64,000 nt of DNA from Prado023 sp963714995. GTDB taxonomy: Bacteria > Actinomycetota > Actinomycetes > S36-B12 > CAIYMF01. The notes under the pieces are model-generated. The model worked only from the letters and a program-made list of their open reading frames with translations. It ran no database searches and had not been told where the DNA came from. This document shows, one piece after another, positions 9,874 to 18,967 of this stretch. The stretch is taken from the NCBI GenBank assembly GCA_963714995.1, contig CAVQQP010000001.1:62001-126000 (forward strand). The letters run 5' to 3'. A program made the translations under genes and the position numbers. Numbering within the stretch: the stretch's first letter is position 1; each line of letters begins with the position of its first letter.

Positions 9874-11166
9874 CTACTTGGCGGCCGGCGCGGGTGCTGG
9901 GGCGGGGACAGCGTGCTCCGCGGGCCTGTGCTTCTTCCGGCCCAGGGATGGGAAGAGCGGCGGACGGTCCTGCTGCTTGCTCAGGAGGTCGAAGGCGACG
10001 GCGGCCAGCAGGACAAGGCCCTTGATGACCGACACCCAGGACTGCTCGACGCCCATGAGCGAGAGGCCGTTGTTGAGGAAGGCCATGACCAGACCACCGA
10101 CCATGGACCCGATCACAGTCCCGACACCGCCAGTGACGGCCGCTCCGCCGATGAAGACAGCGGCGATCGCATCGAGCTCCCAGCCGACGCCGTCCGCCGG
10201 CCCAGCTGCACCCGCGCGCGCCAGGTAGATCATCCCCGCCACAGCGGCGAGCAGCGACATGTTCGCGATCACCAGGAAGTTGACCCGGGGGACGTTGACG
10301 CCGGACAGGGCTGCAGCGCGCTTGTTGCCGCCCACGGCGTAGATGTGACGGCCGAACGTGGTGTTACCCATGATGAACGAGTAGACGAATATGAGTGCCA
10401 GGAGGATCAAGCCGGAAACCGGGAAGCCGGTTCCCTCGTTGCCAGTCGCGAACTTGAACGCGAAGAACATGATCACGAGTCCGAGCAGCACAAGCTTGAC
10501 GATGGTGGCCCACAGCGGCGCGAGCTCGTCACCGACGGACTTGGCCTTGGCGCGCTTGCGGAACTCAAGCCAGACGAGCCCGAGGACGGCCACGATGCCG
10601 AGGACCAGGGTCGTGGTGTTCACGATCCTCGTGCCGTTGGACAGGATGAGGTTCGGGCCGACCTGCGGCAGGTAGCCCCGTCCGATCACCTTGAACCCCT
10701 CGGGCACGGGGACGGTCTGCGACTGCCCGATCACCTGGTTCAGGCCACGGAAGATGAGCATGCCGGCCAGCGTCACGATGAAGGCGGGGACCATCACCCG
10801 GGACACCCAGAAGCCCTGCCACATGCCGACCAGGATCCCCGCGACAAGGCCCACGACAATGCCCAGGGGCCATGCGATCCCCCAGTCGGACATGGTCTTG
10901 GCCACGACGATGCCGACGAACGCAGCCACCGAGCCGACGGAGAGGTCGATGTGCCCGGCGATGATCACCATCACCATGCCGATCGCAAGGATCAGGATGT
11001 AGGAGTACTGGGACACGACGTTGACCAGGTTCACCGAGCTCAGCACGACACCGTCGGTGGTGAAGTAGAACAGCGCGATGATCGCGATCAGGCTGAAGAC
11101 CATGCCGTACTGGCGCACGTCGGCGTTGCCGAACACGCCCTGGCGGAACTCCTTCACCTTGCTCAT
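9874..11166 (-). CDS. mmsB: Sugar ABC transporter permease, MmsB/GguB type
   Basis: 430-aa inner-membrane permease of the BPD_transp_2 (RbsC/XylH-like) family with about ten helices. The family loop containing GHIDLSVGS is present near residue 70, and a GGNKRAAALSGVN motif lies in the coupling region. The C-terminus is a Pro/Ala-rich tail. The ATG overlaps the stop of the ATPase gene (ATGA), so the two are coupled. Works with the adjacent ATPase and binding protein to import a monosaccharide. Confidence 0.92.
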   Translation of the reverse strand: MSKVKEFRQGVFGNADVRQYGMVFSLIAIIALFYFTTDGVVLSSVNLVNVVSQYSYILILAIGMVMVIIAGHIDLSVGSVAAFVGIVVAKTMSDWGIAWPLGIVVGLVAGILVGMWQGFWVSRVMVPAFIVTLAGMLIFRGLNQVIGQSQTVPVPEGFKVIGRGYLPQVGPNLILSNGTRIVNTTTLVLGIVAVLGLVWLEFRKRAKAKSVGDELAPLWATIVKLVLLGLVIMFFAFKFATGNEGTGFPVSGLILLALIFVYSFIMGNTTFGRHIYAVGGNKRAAALSGVNVPRVNFLVIANMSLLAAVAGMIYLARAGAAGPADGVGWELDAIAAVFIGGAAVTGGVGTVIGSMVGGLVMAFLNNGLSLMGVEQSWVSVIKGLVLLAAVAFDLLSKQQDRPPLFPSLGRKKHRPAEHAVPAPAPAPAAK

Positions 11167-12728
11167 GCGGTGGTCCTCACTCGTGCGGATGTCATGGTCT
11201 TCATCAGTGATTCCTGCGTGGCTTCCTCAACGGGGACGTCTGCGGTCACCTGGCCCTCGAACACCGTGTAGATGCGGTCGGAGATGCCGATGACCTCGGG
11301 CAGCTCGGAGGAGATGACGATGACGCCCTTGCCCTGGCGGGCCAACTCGAAGATGACCTCGTAGATCTCGTACTTGGCGCCGACGTCGATGCCGCGTGTG
11401 GGCTCATCGAGGATGAGCAGGTCGGAGTCGGTGAACATCCACTTGCTCAGCACGACCTTCTGCTGGTTGCCGCCCGAGAGCTTGTCCACGCCCTCGTTGA
11501 CCGAGGGCGTCTTGGTGCGCAGCCGCTTGCGGTAGTCCTCGGCGGCGACGAACACCTTGTGCTTGTCGATCACGCCCCGCGTGCTCACCTTGCTCCACTT
11601 GGCCTGCACCGTGGCGGTCTTGATGTCGTCCAGCAGGTTCAGGCCCAGGGTCTTGCGGTCCTCGCTCACGTAGGAGATGCCGTGGCCGATGGCATCGCGC
11701 ACGTGGCGCAGCTCGATCTCCTGGCCGTCCTTGATGATCGTTCCCGACTCCCAGATGCCGTAGCTGCGGCCGAAGATGCTCATCGCCAGCTCGGTGCGGC
11801 CGGCACCCATGAGGCCGGCGATCCCGACGACCTCGCCGTGGCGGACCTTGAGGCTCGAGCCCTTGCAGACGTAGCGGTCGTCGGCGATCGGGTGCTTGAC
11901 CCAGATGTCGCGGACCTCGAAGAACACCTCGCCGATGTGCCTCTCCCGGCTCGGGTAGCGGCTGTTCATCTCCCGACCGACCATGCCCTTGATGATCCGG
12001 TCCTCGTTGGCGCCCTCGGCGTCAAGGGTCTCGATGGTCTTGCCGTCACGGATGATGGTGATCTTGTCCGAGATCTGCTCGATCTCGTTGAGCTTGTGCG
12101 AGATCATGATGCAGCTCACGCCGGAGTCCTTCAGGCCCTGCATGAGCCCGAGCAGGTGCTGGGAGTCCTTGTCGTTGAGCGCGGCAGTCGGCTCGTCGAG
12201 GATCAGCAGCTCCACGTCCTTGCTCAGGGCCTTGGCGATCTCGACGAGCTGTTGCTTGCCCACGCCGATGTTCTTGATCTGGATGTCCGGGCTCTCGACG
12301 AGGCCCACCTGCTCCATGAGCTCGATGCAGCGGCGCCGGGCGGTGGGCCAGTCGATGGCGGTACCGCCCCACTTGCGGGGCTCGTTGCCGAGGAACATGT
12401 TCTCGAGGATCGACAGCTCGGGGATCAGCGCGAGCTCCTGGTGGATGATCACGATGCCGACGGCCTCGGACTCCCCGATGTTGCGGAACCGGCAGAGCTC
12501 GCCCTTGTAGTAGATGTCGCCCTCGTAGGAGCCGTAGGGGTAGACCCCCGACAGGACCTTCATCAGCGTCGACTTGCCGGCTCCGTTCTCGCCGCAGATC
12601 GAATGGATCTCCGGGCGCCCCACGGTCAGCGAGACTTCGGAGAGGGCCTTGACACCGGGGAACTCCTTGGTGATGTTCAGCATCTCCAGGAGGGGCGCTT
12701 CACTCACTGCATGCACCACCATGATCAC
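11163..12728 (-). CDS. mmsA: Sugar ABC transporter double ATPase, MmsA/GguA type
   Basis: About 520-aa cytosolic ATPase with two ABC domains, as usual for carbohydrate CUT2 importers. The first domain has Walker A GENGAGKST, a variant signature GVGKQQLVEIAKAL and LLILDEPTAAL. The second has a degenerate Walker A (GLMGAGRTEL), the signature LSGGNQQKVVLSKW and LLILDEPTRGID. ATGs at 12728 and 12722 are both possible starts; neither has a clear ribosome site. It is the first gene of the operon and is divergent from a LacI-type regulator, which probably controls it. Confidence 0.93.
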   Translation of the reverse strand: MIMVVHAVSEAPLLEMLNITKEFPGVKALSEVSLTVGRPEIHSICGENGAGKSTLMKVLSGVYPYGSYEGDIYYKGELCRFRNIGESEAVGIVIIHQELALIPELSILENMFLGNEPRKWGGTAIDWPTARRRCIELMEQVGLVESPDIQIKNIGVGKQQLVEIAKALSKDVELLILDEPTAALNDKDSQHLLGLMQGLKDSGVSCIMISHKLNEIEQISDKITIIRDGKTIETLDAEGANEDRIIKGMVGREMNSRYPSRERHIGEVFFEVRDIWVKHPIADDRYVCKGSSLKVRHGEVVGIAGLMGAGRTELAMSIFGRSYGIWESGTIIKDGQEIELRHVRDAIGHGISYVSEDRKTLGLNLLDDIKTATVQAKWSKVSTRGVIDKHKVFVAAEDYRKRLRTKTPSVNEGVDKLSGGNQQKVVLSKWMFTDSDLLILDEPTRGIDVGAKYEIYEVIFELARQGKGVIVISSELPEVIGISDRIYTVFEGQVTADVPVEEATQESLMKTMTSARVRTTA

Positions 12729-12823
12729 AGATCGTCACGACACCCGGGGCTTGGGTCAATACGCCACGCCGACGATGTCTCAGGAATGTCACAACTGCGA
12801 AGCCAATCGCCCATGTCCTACGT

Positions 12824-12890
12824 TGTCAAGCACGATTGGTAACGAGTTGATAACGAACGCCAGCAACCGAGAATCACCGTCTGGTAATCG
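12824..12890. promoter_or_regulatory. Divergent sugar promoter with candidate LacI operator half-sites
   Basis: Between mmsA and the LacI gene there is a TTGACA-like -35 reading toward mmsA (12829-12824). Two 9-bp half-sites, TTGGTAACG (12836-12844) and TTGATAACG (12847-12855), lie 11 bp apart in direct orientation, and a weaker CTGGTAATCG is at 12881-12890. The half-sites resemble one arm of LacI-family operators, but the direct rather than inverted arrangement is unusual. Confidence 0.4.
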
Positions 12891-12911
12891 CTCTCCGGGC
12901 GTGGGACGCGC

Positions 12912-12917
12912 TACAGT
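12912..12917 (+). promoter_or_regulatory. Candidate -10 box for leaderless LacI gene
   Basis: TACAGT ends 6 nt before the ATG at 12924. Transcription would then begin at or next to the start codon. Confidence 0.45.
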
Positions 12918-12923
12918 CGAATC

Positions 12924-13959
12924 ATGACATCGATGGACACGGGGGTGGGGCGGGGCGCACCCGCTGCCGGCCGGGCCACTCTGGCTGATGTCGCGAAGCT
13001 CGCCGAGGTGAGCACGAAGACGGTGTCCCGTGCCCTGTCCGGCGCACCCAACGTCGACCCCGAGACCCGCGCGCGCGTCGAGCAGCGCGGCCGCCACCCT
13101 GAGGTTCCGCCCGAATGCCCTGGCCAGGGAGCTGCGCACCGGTGGCGTCACCACCACGGTCGGCTTCGTGATCGGGGACCTGACCAACCCGTTCTACGCC
13201 TTGGTGGCCGCCGGGGTGGAGCGCGTGCTGGCCCGGGAGGGCCTCACCCTGGTCATCGCCGCCACCGACGACAAGTCCCGCCTCGAGCCCACCGTCGTGT
13301 CGGCCATGCTCGAGCGGCGCATCCGCGGCCTGCTGCTCGTGCCCATCGCCGACGACCACAGCTACCTGGAGGGCGAGCGGCACTTCGGCACCCCGATCGT
13401 GGCCGTCGATCGGCCCCTGTCCAACGCGACCAGCGACAGCGTCGTCCTGGACAACCGCGCCGGGGCCAGGGCCGGGGTGCTCGCGCTCCTGGACGCCGGG
13501 CACGCCCGGGTGGCGTTCGTCGGGAGCACCGACTCGCTCTACACCCACCACCAGCGGCTGCTCGGCTACCGCGACGCCCTCGAGGCACGCGGACTCCAGG
13601 TGGACCCGGCCCTGGTCCGCACCGACGGCCCGGACATCGCCTCAGCCGCGGCCGCCACCTCCGCCCTCCTGGACTCCGAGCATGCGCCGTCGGCCATCTT
13701 CGCGGGCAACAACCGGGCCACGATCGGCGCCCTGCAGGGCATCCGGCAGCGCGACGCCCACGTGGGCGTCCTGGGATTCGACGACTTCGAGCTGGCAGGG
13801 TTCCTCGGCGTCAGCGTGGTCGCCCACCAGCCCGAGCGCATGGGCGAGATGGCCGCGGAGATCATCCTGCGCCGGATGGCCGACCCGATGGGGCTCGCCG
13901 AGCAGATCGTGCTGCCCACCCGGGTCATCCTGCGCGGCTCGGAGCGCCAGCTCCACTGA
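12924..13959 (+). CDS. LacI-family transcriptional regulator, one frameshift
   Basis: About 345-aa repressor-type regulator. The N-terminal helix-turn-helix ATLADVAKLAEVSTKTVSRAL (residues about 18-38) is classical LacI, the hinge is near residue 65, and a Peripla_BP-like sugar-sensing domain follows (VGFVIGDLTNPFYA through the AIFAGNN and LGFDDFELA blocks). The frame changes at about 13085-13095, where an extra base interrupts ARVEQ-AAATLRFRPNALA; both parts match the family, so an assembly indel is likely. Divergent from the ChvE/Mms importer, which it probably regulates in response to the imported sugar. Confidence 0.87.
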
Positions 13960-13975
13960 GGCGCGCCCGCACTCA

Positions 13976-14025
13976 TGATCCGTGCGGGTTGGGTGGCTTC
14001 TAGCGTCTGCAACCAGAACGGTTCA
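13976..14025. repeat. Palindromic intergenic element, copy 1 (flanks SGNH hydrolase)
   Basis: Imperfect inverted repeat of 15-nt arms (13976-13990 and 14011-14025, 12 of 15 paired) with a 20-nt centre. The 41 bp from 13974 to 14014 match 15036-15076 at 36 of 41 positions in the same orientation. The two copies bracket exactly one gene. Confidence 0.7.
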
Positions 14026-14043
14026 CGCGGGCACGAGGTCGAC

Positions 14044-14900
14044 TCAGCCGGCGGGGAACCCGAAGGCGGAGTACGTGACGGCCGCCAGCTTCGCCTGGCC
14101 CGCCACCGAGGGATGGAAGTAGTCGACCTTCGAGATGTCCGTGAGGGTGAAGGTGGTGTTGTAGACGGCGTTGTCGTCGAACCTGCAGGCGGTCGAGGAC
14201 GACGTTGTCGTGATCGTCGAGCACGCTGCCCTCAACGCGTCGTTGAACGCGACCACGCGGGCACGGACTCTGTCCCGCCGGTCGACGTCGGCCTTCGAGC
14301 TTGGACGTGGGGCTCTTCAGCATCGACTGGCAGATCTTGTAGAGCCCCCAGACGAACCGCGCCGACGAGGACTTGGACCCGACCTCCCAGAGCTTGTAGA
14401 TGTCCGGGATCGAGGCGACCACGATCTGGTCGACACCCCTGGAGGCCAGGACGTCCAGCGCTGCAGTCCGCCCGGGCGCCGGAAGTCCGCGACCGACGTC
14501 ATGCCCGCCTCCGTGGAGGTGCAGGCGTCGTTGGCGCCCATCAGGACGGTCACCAGTTCGGTGCCCTGGGCCGACCTTGCCCGCCTGGGTGGCCAGGTCG
14601 CCGATCTTCGCCCCGGAGACCGCGTGGTTCGGCCCTCGTGAGGTCGGGGACTCGTGTCGCCGCCTCGAGCCGCGTGTACAGCGAGTTCACCGCCGACTGG
14701 GTCCCTGTGCTCCACGAGTAGGTGGGATCAGCCCTCAGCAGCGACTTGATGTCGTAGGCGATCGTGATCGAGTCACCGAGGGCCGCCATCGAGGTCGGGA
14801 CCGGCAGCGGGCTGGGCGACGGTGCAGCGCCCGACGGTGCCGCCACCCCCGCCACAAGGGCGAGCGATCCAAGTGCTGCCCAGAACCGACGTGCGCGCAT
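14044..14900 (-). pseudogene. Secreted SGNH/GDSL hydrolase, at least three frameshifts
   Basis: Lipase/esterase-like SGNH hydrolase of about 285 residues if repaired. The ATG at 14900 follows GGAGG and opens a signal peptide (MRARRFWAALGSLALVAGV...). Block I is MAALGDSITIAYD with the nucleophile Ser; block III is VLMGANDAC; the C-terminal catalytic pair is DYFHPSVAGQ. The frame changes near 14640, 14480, 14420 and 14290, so no single frame covers it. The sequence remains recognisable throughout, so either the reads carry indels or decay is recent. Its polar substrate is unknown. It is bracketed by a 41-bp direct repeat. Confidence 0.75.
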
Positions 14901-15037
14901 GCCGACCTCCCGTTGTCGAGTGCCCACACCGTAGTGGGCTGGCGGGCGAAAGCGAAGGGTTCGGCGCCTGGCCAGTTGGGCGTCAGGCTCCCCGCCGCCC
15001 ACAGCGCCCGCCGGCGACGCCACATCACCCGCGCCCA

Positions 15038-15087
15038 TGATCCATTCGGGTTCGGTGGCTTCTAGGGTCGGCAACCCGCATGGATCA
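15038..15087. repeat. Palindromic intergenic element, copy 2 (flanks SGNH hydrolase)
   Basis: Inverted repeat with arms 15038-15052 (TGATCCATTCGGGTT) and 15073-15087 (AACCCGCATGGATCA), 14 of 15 paired, and a 20-nt centre, the same geometry as copy 1 at 13976-14025. Confidence 0.75.
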
Positions 15088-15151
15088 CCGGATCGGTGCC
15101 GCGCCCGAGCTTCGCGGGCGGTCATGGCGCGTGGCGCGGCTCTGGCTCGGA

Positions 15152-15157
15152 TACGGT
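15152..15157 (+). promoter_or_regulatory. Candidate -10 box for leaderless phosphatase-family gene
   Basis: TACGGT ends 7 nt before the ATG at 15165, matching the spacing seen at other starts in the window. Confidence 0.4.
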
Positions 15158-15164
15158 CCGGGGC

Positions 15165-16757
15165 ATGGGACTCACGTGGGCACATCGGCTGGGGATCGTC
15201 ACCACGGCAGGGCTTCTCACCGCGCTGATGGCGGCACCGGCCGCACTCGCCGCACCGGCTGCCCGCGCACCGGCGCCCGCGCGCGGACCCGTGACGGCCG
15301 ACGAGCCCGCGGGGTCCATCACGGTCATGGGGCGCAACCTCTACCTGGGCGCGGACACGGATGTCGCCCTGGATCTGCTGCCCGACATGCCCCGGCCGCC
15401 ATGCAGTCGATGTGGGACCAGGTGGCTGCGACCGACTTCGACCAGCGGGTCACCCTGCTGGCTGCGGAGGCCGCGGCGGCGAAGCCGGACGTGATCGGGC
15501 TGCAGGAGGCGACGATCTGGGCGTGCCGGCCCAAGCCGTGGAAGGCGCCGGAGCCGGTGTTCGACTTCACCGAGCAGTTCCTGGCGGCCACGGCGGAGGC
15601 GGGGGTGCCCTACGCCGTGGCCGAGAAGGACGGGGTCACAGCCCAGAACCCGGGGTACTCAGATCCCGTCGATCCCCTTCCTGACCACCGTCACGGACCC
15701 GGACACCTTCCAGCCGCTGTTCGGGACTGACACCGCGGACTGCGGCTTCGTGATCGGCGAGGCGCTGCTGGTCCGCGAGGACCTCGCCACGGACGTCCTG
15801 GCCGTCGGCAACGGCGAGTACGAGGAGCGCTACCCCGTCGCACCCGTGGTCTTCGAGATCGACCGGGGATACTCCTGTGCCGACATCGCCATCGCCGGGA
15901 CGACGGTTCGGGTGGTGACGACGCACCTCGAGTCGCTCTGGAAGGGCGTCGAGATGGTGCCGTCGGCCGAGCAGGCACGTCAGCTCGTCGCCGACCTGTC
16001 GACCACCACCGTCCCGCTCATCGTCCTGGGCGACTTCAACTCCGATCCGCGCGATCCGCGGGTGCCGGGAAGCTCGAACCCGGGCGGCCAGCCCGAGGCC
16101 GGGACGGAGTGCGCCGCCCAGCCGGAGCCGGTGACGGCCGCCAACGCCGATGCGAGCTGCAGCGCCTACTGGACGATGATCGAGGCGGGTTCACCGACGC
16201 GGGCCCCGATGCGATGGACCCCGCGAACCGCACGTGGGGCTCCGACGGGGACCTCGCCGGGCCCAACCCCGAGCGGCTCGAGGTCTCCCTCGAGGAGGGC
16301 AACGACGCCGGGTTCACCGATCGCCTGGACTACGTGTTCACCCGCAACGGCGCCACCCCGGTGAGTGCGGAGGTCTTCGGCAACGTGTGGCCCGACTCCG
16401 CCCGAGCTGTGGGACTGTGACGACCCCAGCCAGATCGCCACGACCGAGGAGTCCTCGGCGATCCTGGCCGAGAAGGGCCTGGCCGAGCCGATCACCGGAC
16501 GGGGCGTCTGCCTGCCCACCGACCACGCCGGGCTGCTGGCCGTGGTGGACGTCACCGCGGGTCCCGACGGGGCCGTCGCCCAGCCCGCAACACCGGACCA
16601 CTCGTCGTTCCGGATCGACCTGCTGGGGTGGCTGCTGATCATCATCGGCACCCTGGTGCTGATCCTCGTCCTGATCGTCTGGGGCATCTACCGGCTCGCG
16701 ACCAGGGGTCGGCGCCGTCGGCGCAAGGCGGAGGCGGCTGCCGGCGCAGGGGCCTGA
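15165..16757 (+). pseudogene. Exported endonuclease/exonuclease/phosphatase-family protein, about four frameshifts
   Basis: About 530 residues if repaired. An Ala-rich signal peptide (from ATG 15165) leads to the EEP-family start SITVMGRNLYLGADTD. Then come LQEATIW (metal-binding Glu), VVTTHLES, IVLGDFNSDP (catalytic Asp/Asn) and RLDYVFT near the end. A C-terminal membrane helix followed by a basic tail (LLGWLLIIIGTLVL... RGRRRRRK) would anchor it with the enzyme outside. Frames change near 15395, 15660, 16185 and 16405. Substrate (nucleic acid, phospholipid or phosphoester) is unknown. All catalytic motifs survive, so read errors are as likely as decay. Confidence 0.78.
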
Positions 16758-16786
16758 ACCTGCAGGGAACCTGCACGTCACCTGCA
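16758..16786 (+). promoter_or_regulatory. Three ACCTGCA direct repeats at 11-bp phase
   Basis: ACCTGCA occurs at 16758, 16769 and 16780, exactly 11 bp apart, in the gap before the ferric-reductase operon. Repeats phased to one helical turn are typical of response-regulator or other oligomeric activator sites. No regulator gene is adjacent. Confidence 0.45.
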
Positions 16787-16997
16787 CGTTCGCTGGGAGA
16801 CAACAACGCTGGTTCACGCGCCTGTACGGGCCACGTAAGGAAGGCCTGCCCAGGGCCTCCCGAGCGTTCCCCCAGCGCGTGGAACGGTGCAAGCATCGAG
16901 GCATGACGACGATGGTTGACCCACCGATGAGCGCCCCGCCGGAGCCCGGCCCGGACCGCTCCGCCGATCCCGCCCTGGCTGCCCGCGCAGGCAGCGC

Positions 16998-18392
16998 GTG
17001 ATCCGCGGCAGCCGGTCCCGCCGGACCCCGCGGGCCCCAGCCCCGACCGCCCACCCCGTCCATGTGCCGAGGCGCTCACGCCAGCCGCTGCGCGACCCCG
17101 CCCCGTGGGCGCTGGCCATCACCGTGGTGACCCTCGGCCTCTGGGCCCTGACCGGTGGCCTGGGGTCGCTGGTCTCCGGCGGGATCGACACAGCCCTGGC
17201 GATCAGCCGGCTCTCGGGACTCGTGGCAGCCCTCGCCGCCCTGGGTGGGCTGGTCCTCACCGCCCGACCGCTGTGGCTCGAGCGGGGCGTCGGGCTGGAT
17301 CGGATGATCTCCTGGCACCGGATCACCGGGATGACAGCGGCGTTCGGGATGGCCGTGCACGTCGTCGCGTCGCTCTACGCAGCAGGCGGCGGGATCACCG
17401 GCCTGTGGACCGGACTCACCGACCTGCTGGGGACCGACTGGTTCGTGGCCGCACTCGTCGCCGCGGTGCTCTTCGCGGTGGTCAGCCTCACCTCGTGGCG
17501 GCGGATCCGCACCCGGATGAGCTACGAGACGTGGCACATGGTCCACCTGGCCGGCTACCTCGCCGTCGCCCTCGCGTTCCCGCACGCGCTGTTCAGCGGC
17601 TCCACGTTGAACGGCAGCACTGTCGCGGGCTGGTGGTGGGTCGGGCTCTATGCCGCAACGACAGCGATCATCCTCGCCAGTCGGGTCGGCGGGATCGTGC
17701 GTCCCGCGCTTCGTCCGCGCACGTCGATCGCCCGGATCGTCCCGGAGGCACCGGGCGTCGGCTCCCTGGTGATCACCGGTCGCGGGGTCGACCGGCTCGG
17801 CGCCCAGCCCGGCCAGTTCGTCGGCCTGCGCGTCCTGACCCGCGACCTCTGGTGGCAGGCGCATCCGTACTCGCTGTCGGCCGCGCCCCAGCCCGGCGCC
17901 CTGCGCCTGACGATCAAGGCCCTCGGTGACGCCTCGGCGCGGACCCTCGAGGTTCGCCCCGGCACGCGCGTCCTGCTGGAGGGCCCCTACGGGGTCATGC
18001 GGATGGACGCGGCTGAGGGTCGGCGCGTGCTGCTGATCGGCGTCGGGGTGGGCCTTGCCCCGATGCGGGCCCTGCTCGAGGGGACGACCCCCGCCCAGGC
18101 GCCACTCGTCCTGGCCCGGGCGCACAGCGCCACGGACCTGCCCCTGGCTCGGGAGTTCGACCAGCTGGCCCGGGACCGCGGGGGCGCGATGATCCCGGTC
18201 ACCGGGTCGCGCACGACGTTCCCCGGCGGCAACCCCTTCACGGCCGAGGCGCTGGCCGCGAACATCGGCGACCTGCGCGAGCGCGCGGTGTTCGTCTGCG
18301 GCCCGAGGTCCCTGCAGGACCGCGTGTGCCGGGAGCTCGCGCGCGCGGGCGTCCCCCGCGACCAGATCCACTCCGAGCGATTCGCCTGGTAG
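16998..18392 (+). CDS. Ferric-reductase-like transmembrane flavoprotein
   Basis: 464-aa membrane oxidoreductase. After a basic Pro-rich N-terminus, about six helices form a ferric-reductase-like haem domain with candidate haem histidines in ISWHRITGM, AVHVVASL and WHMVHLAGY. The C-terminal half is a ferredoxin-NADP-reductase-like module with flavin motif HPYSLSAAP and nucleotide motif GVGVGLAPMRALL, ending HSERFAW. It should pass electrons from NAD(P)H across the membrane, probably to the FMN protein encoded next. The start GTG 16998 is uncertain: an ATG at 16904 opens another frame (MTTMVDPPMSAPPEPGP...) that stops at 17002, possibly the true N-terminus separated by an indel. Confidence 0.85.
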   Translation: MIRGSRSRRTPRAPAPTAHPVHVPRRSRQPLRDPAPWALAITVVTLGLWALTGGLGSLVSGGIDTALAISRLSGLVAALAALGGLVLTARPLWLERGVGLDRMISWHRITGMTAAFGMAVHVVASLYAAGGGITGLWTGLTDLLGTDWFVAALVAAVLFAVVSLTSWRRIRTRMSYETWHMVHLAGYLAVALAFPHALFSGSTLNGSTVAGWWWVGLYAATTAIILASRVGGIVRPALRPRTSIARIVPEAPGVGSLVITGRGVDRLGAQPGQFVGLRVLTRDLWWQAHPYSLSAAPQPGALRLTIKALGDASARTLEVRPGTRVLLEGPYGVMRMDAAEGRRVLLIGVGVGLAPMRALLEGTTPAQAPLVLARAHSATDLPLAREFDQLARDRGGAMIPVTGSRTTFPGGNPFTAEALAANIGDLRERAVFVCGPRSLQDRVCRELARAGVPRDQIHSERFAW

Positions 18393-18400
18393 GAGCAGAC

Positions 18401-18967
18401 ATGAGCGAGCTGATGCGACGAGCCGCCCCCGGGCTGGCCCTGGCCGGCGCGGCCCTGGCCACGGTGTGGCTGTTCGACCCCGCGCTCCATGCCGAGGCGA
18501 CGACCACCGCGGCAGCCAGCGCGACCGACGGCGAGACCCCCGCCGAGTCCGACGACTCCGGGGACTCGGGCGACACCCCCGCCGCCGACTCGCAGGACTC
18601 GACCGACACAGGCGAGTCCGACGACTCCGACGACTCGGCTGCCGAGGAGCCCGCGCCCCCCACCGAGGAGCCGGCTGCCTCCGGGGACTGCAGCGACGCC
18701 ACCGCGGTCACCGGCGACGCCGCGATGACCCGCTGGGGACCGGTGCAGGTGCGGATGGACTTCGCCGCGGACGGGACGGTGTGCGGGGTGCAGGCGATCG
18801 CCTACCCGGCCGACGACCACCGCTCCGCGCAGATCAACAGCAGGGCGATCCCCTACCTGGACGCCGCAGCCATGCAGGTCGGCACGGAGTTCGACGCCGT
18901 CTCGGGTGCCACCTACACCTCCGAGGCATACCGGGAGTCGATGCAGTCGATCCTGGACCAGCGATGA
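18401..18967 (+). CDS. FMN-binding domain protein, exported
   Basis: 188-aa protein with an N-terminal signal/anchor helix, a long acidic Asp/Ser/Glu-rich linker (residues about 40-95) and an FMN_bind domain. The motif SGATYTS near the C-terminus is the covalent flavinylation site, where FMN is linked to a Thr by ApbE. AGGAGC precedes the ATG, 8 bp after the reductase gene, and the ATGA at the 3' end couples it to apbE. It is a likely extracytoplasmic electron acceptor for the reductase. Confidence 0.88.
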   Translation: MSELMRRAAPGLALAGAALATVWLFDPALHAEATTTAAASATDGETPAESDDSGDSGDTPAADSQDSTDTGESDDSDDSAAEEPAPPTEEPAASGDCSDATAVTGDAAMTRWGPVQVRMDFAADGTVCGVQAIAYPADDHRSAQINSRAIPYLDAAAMQVGTEFDAVSGATYTSEAYRESMQSILDQR

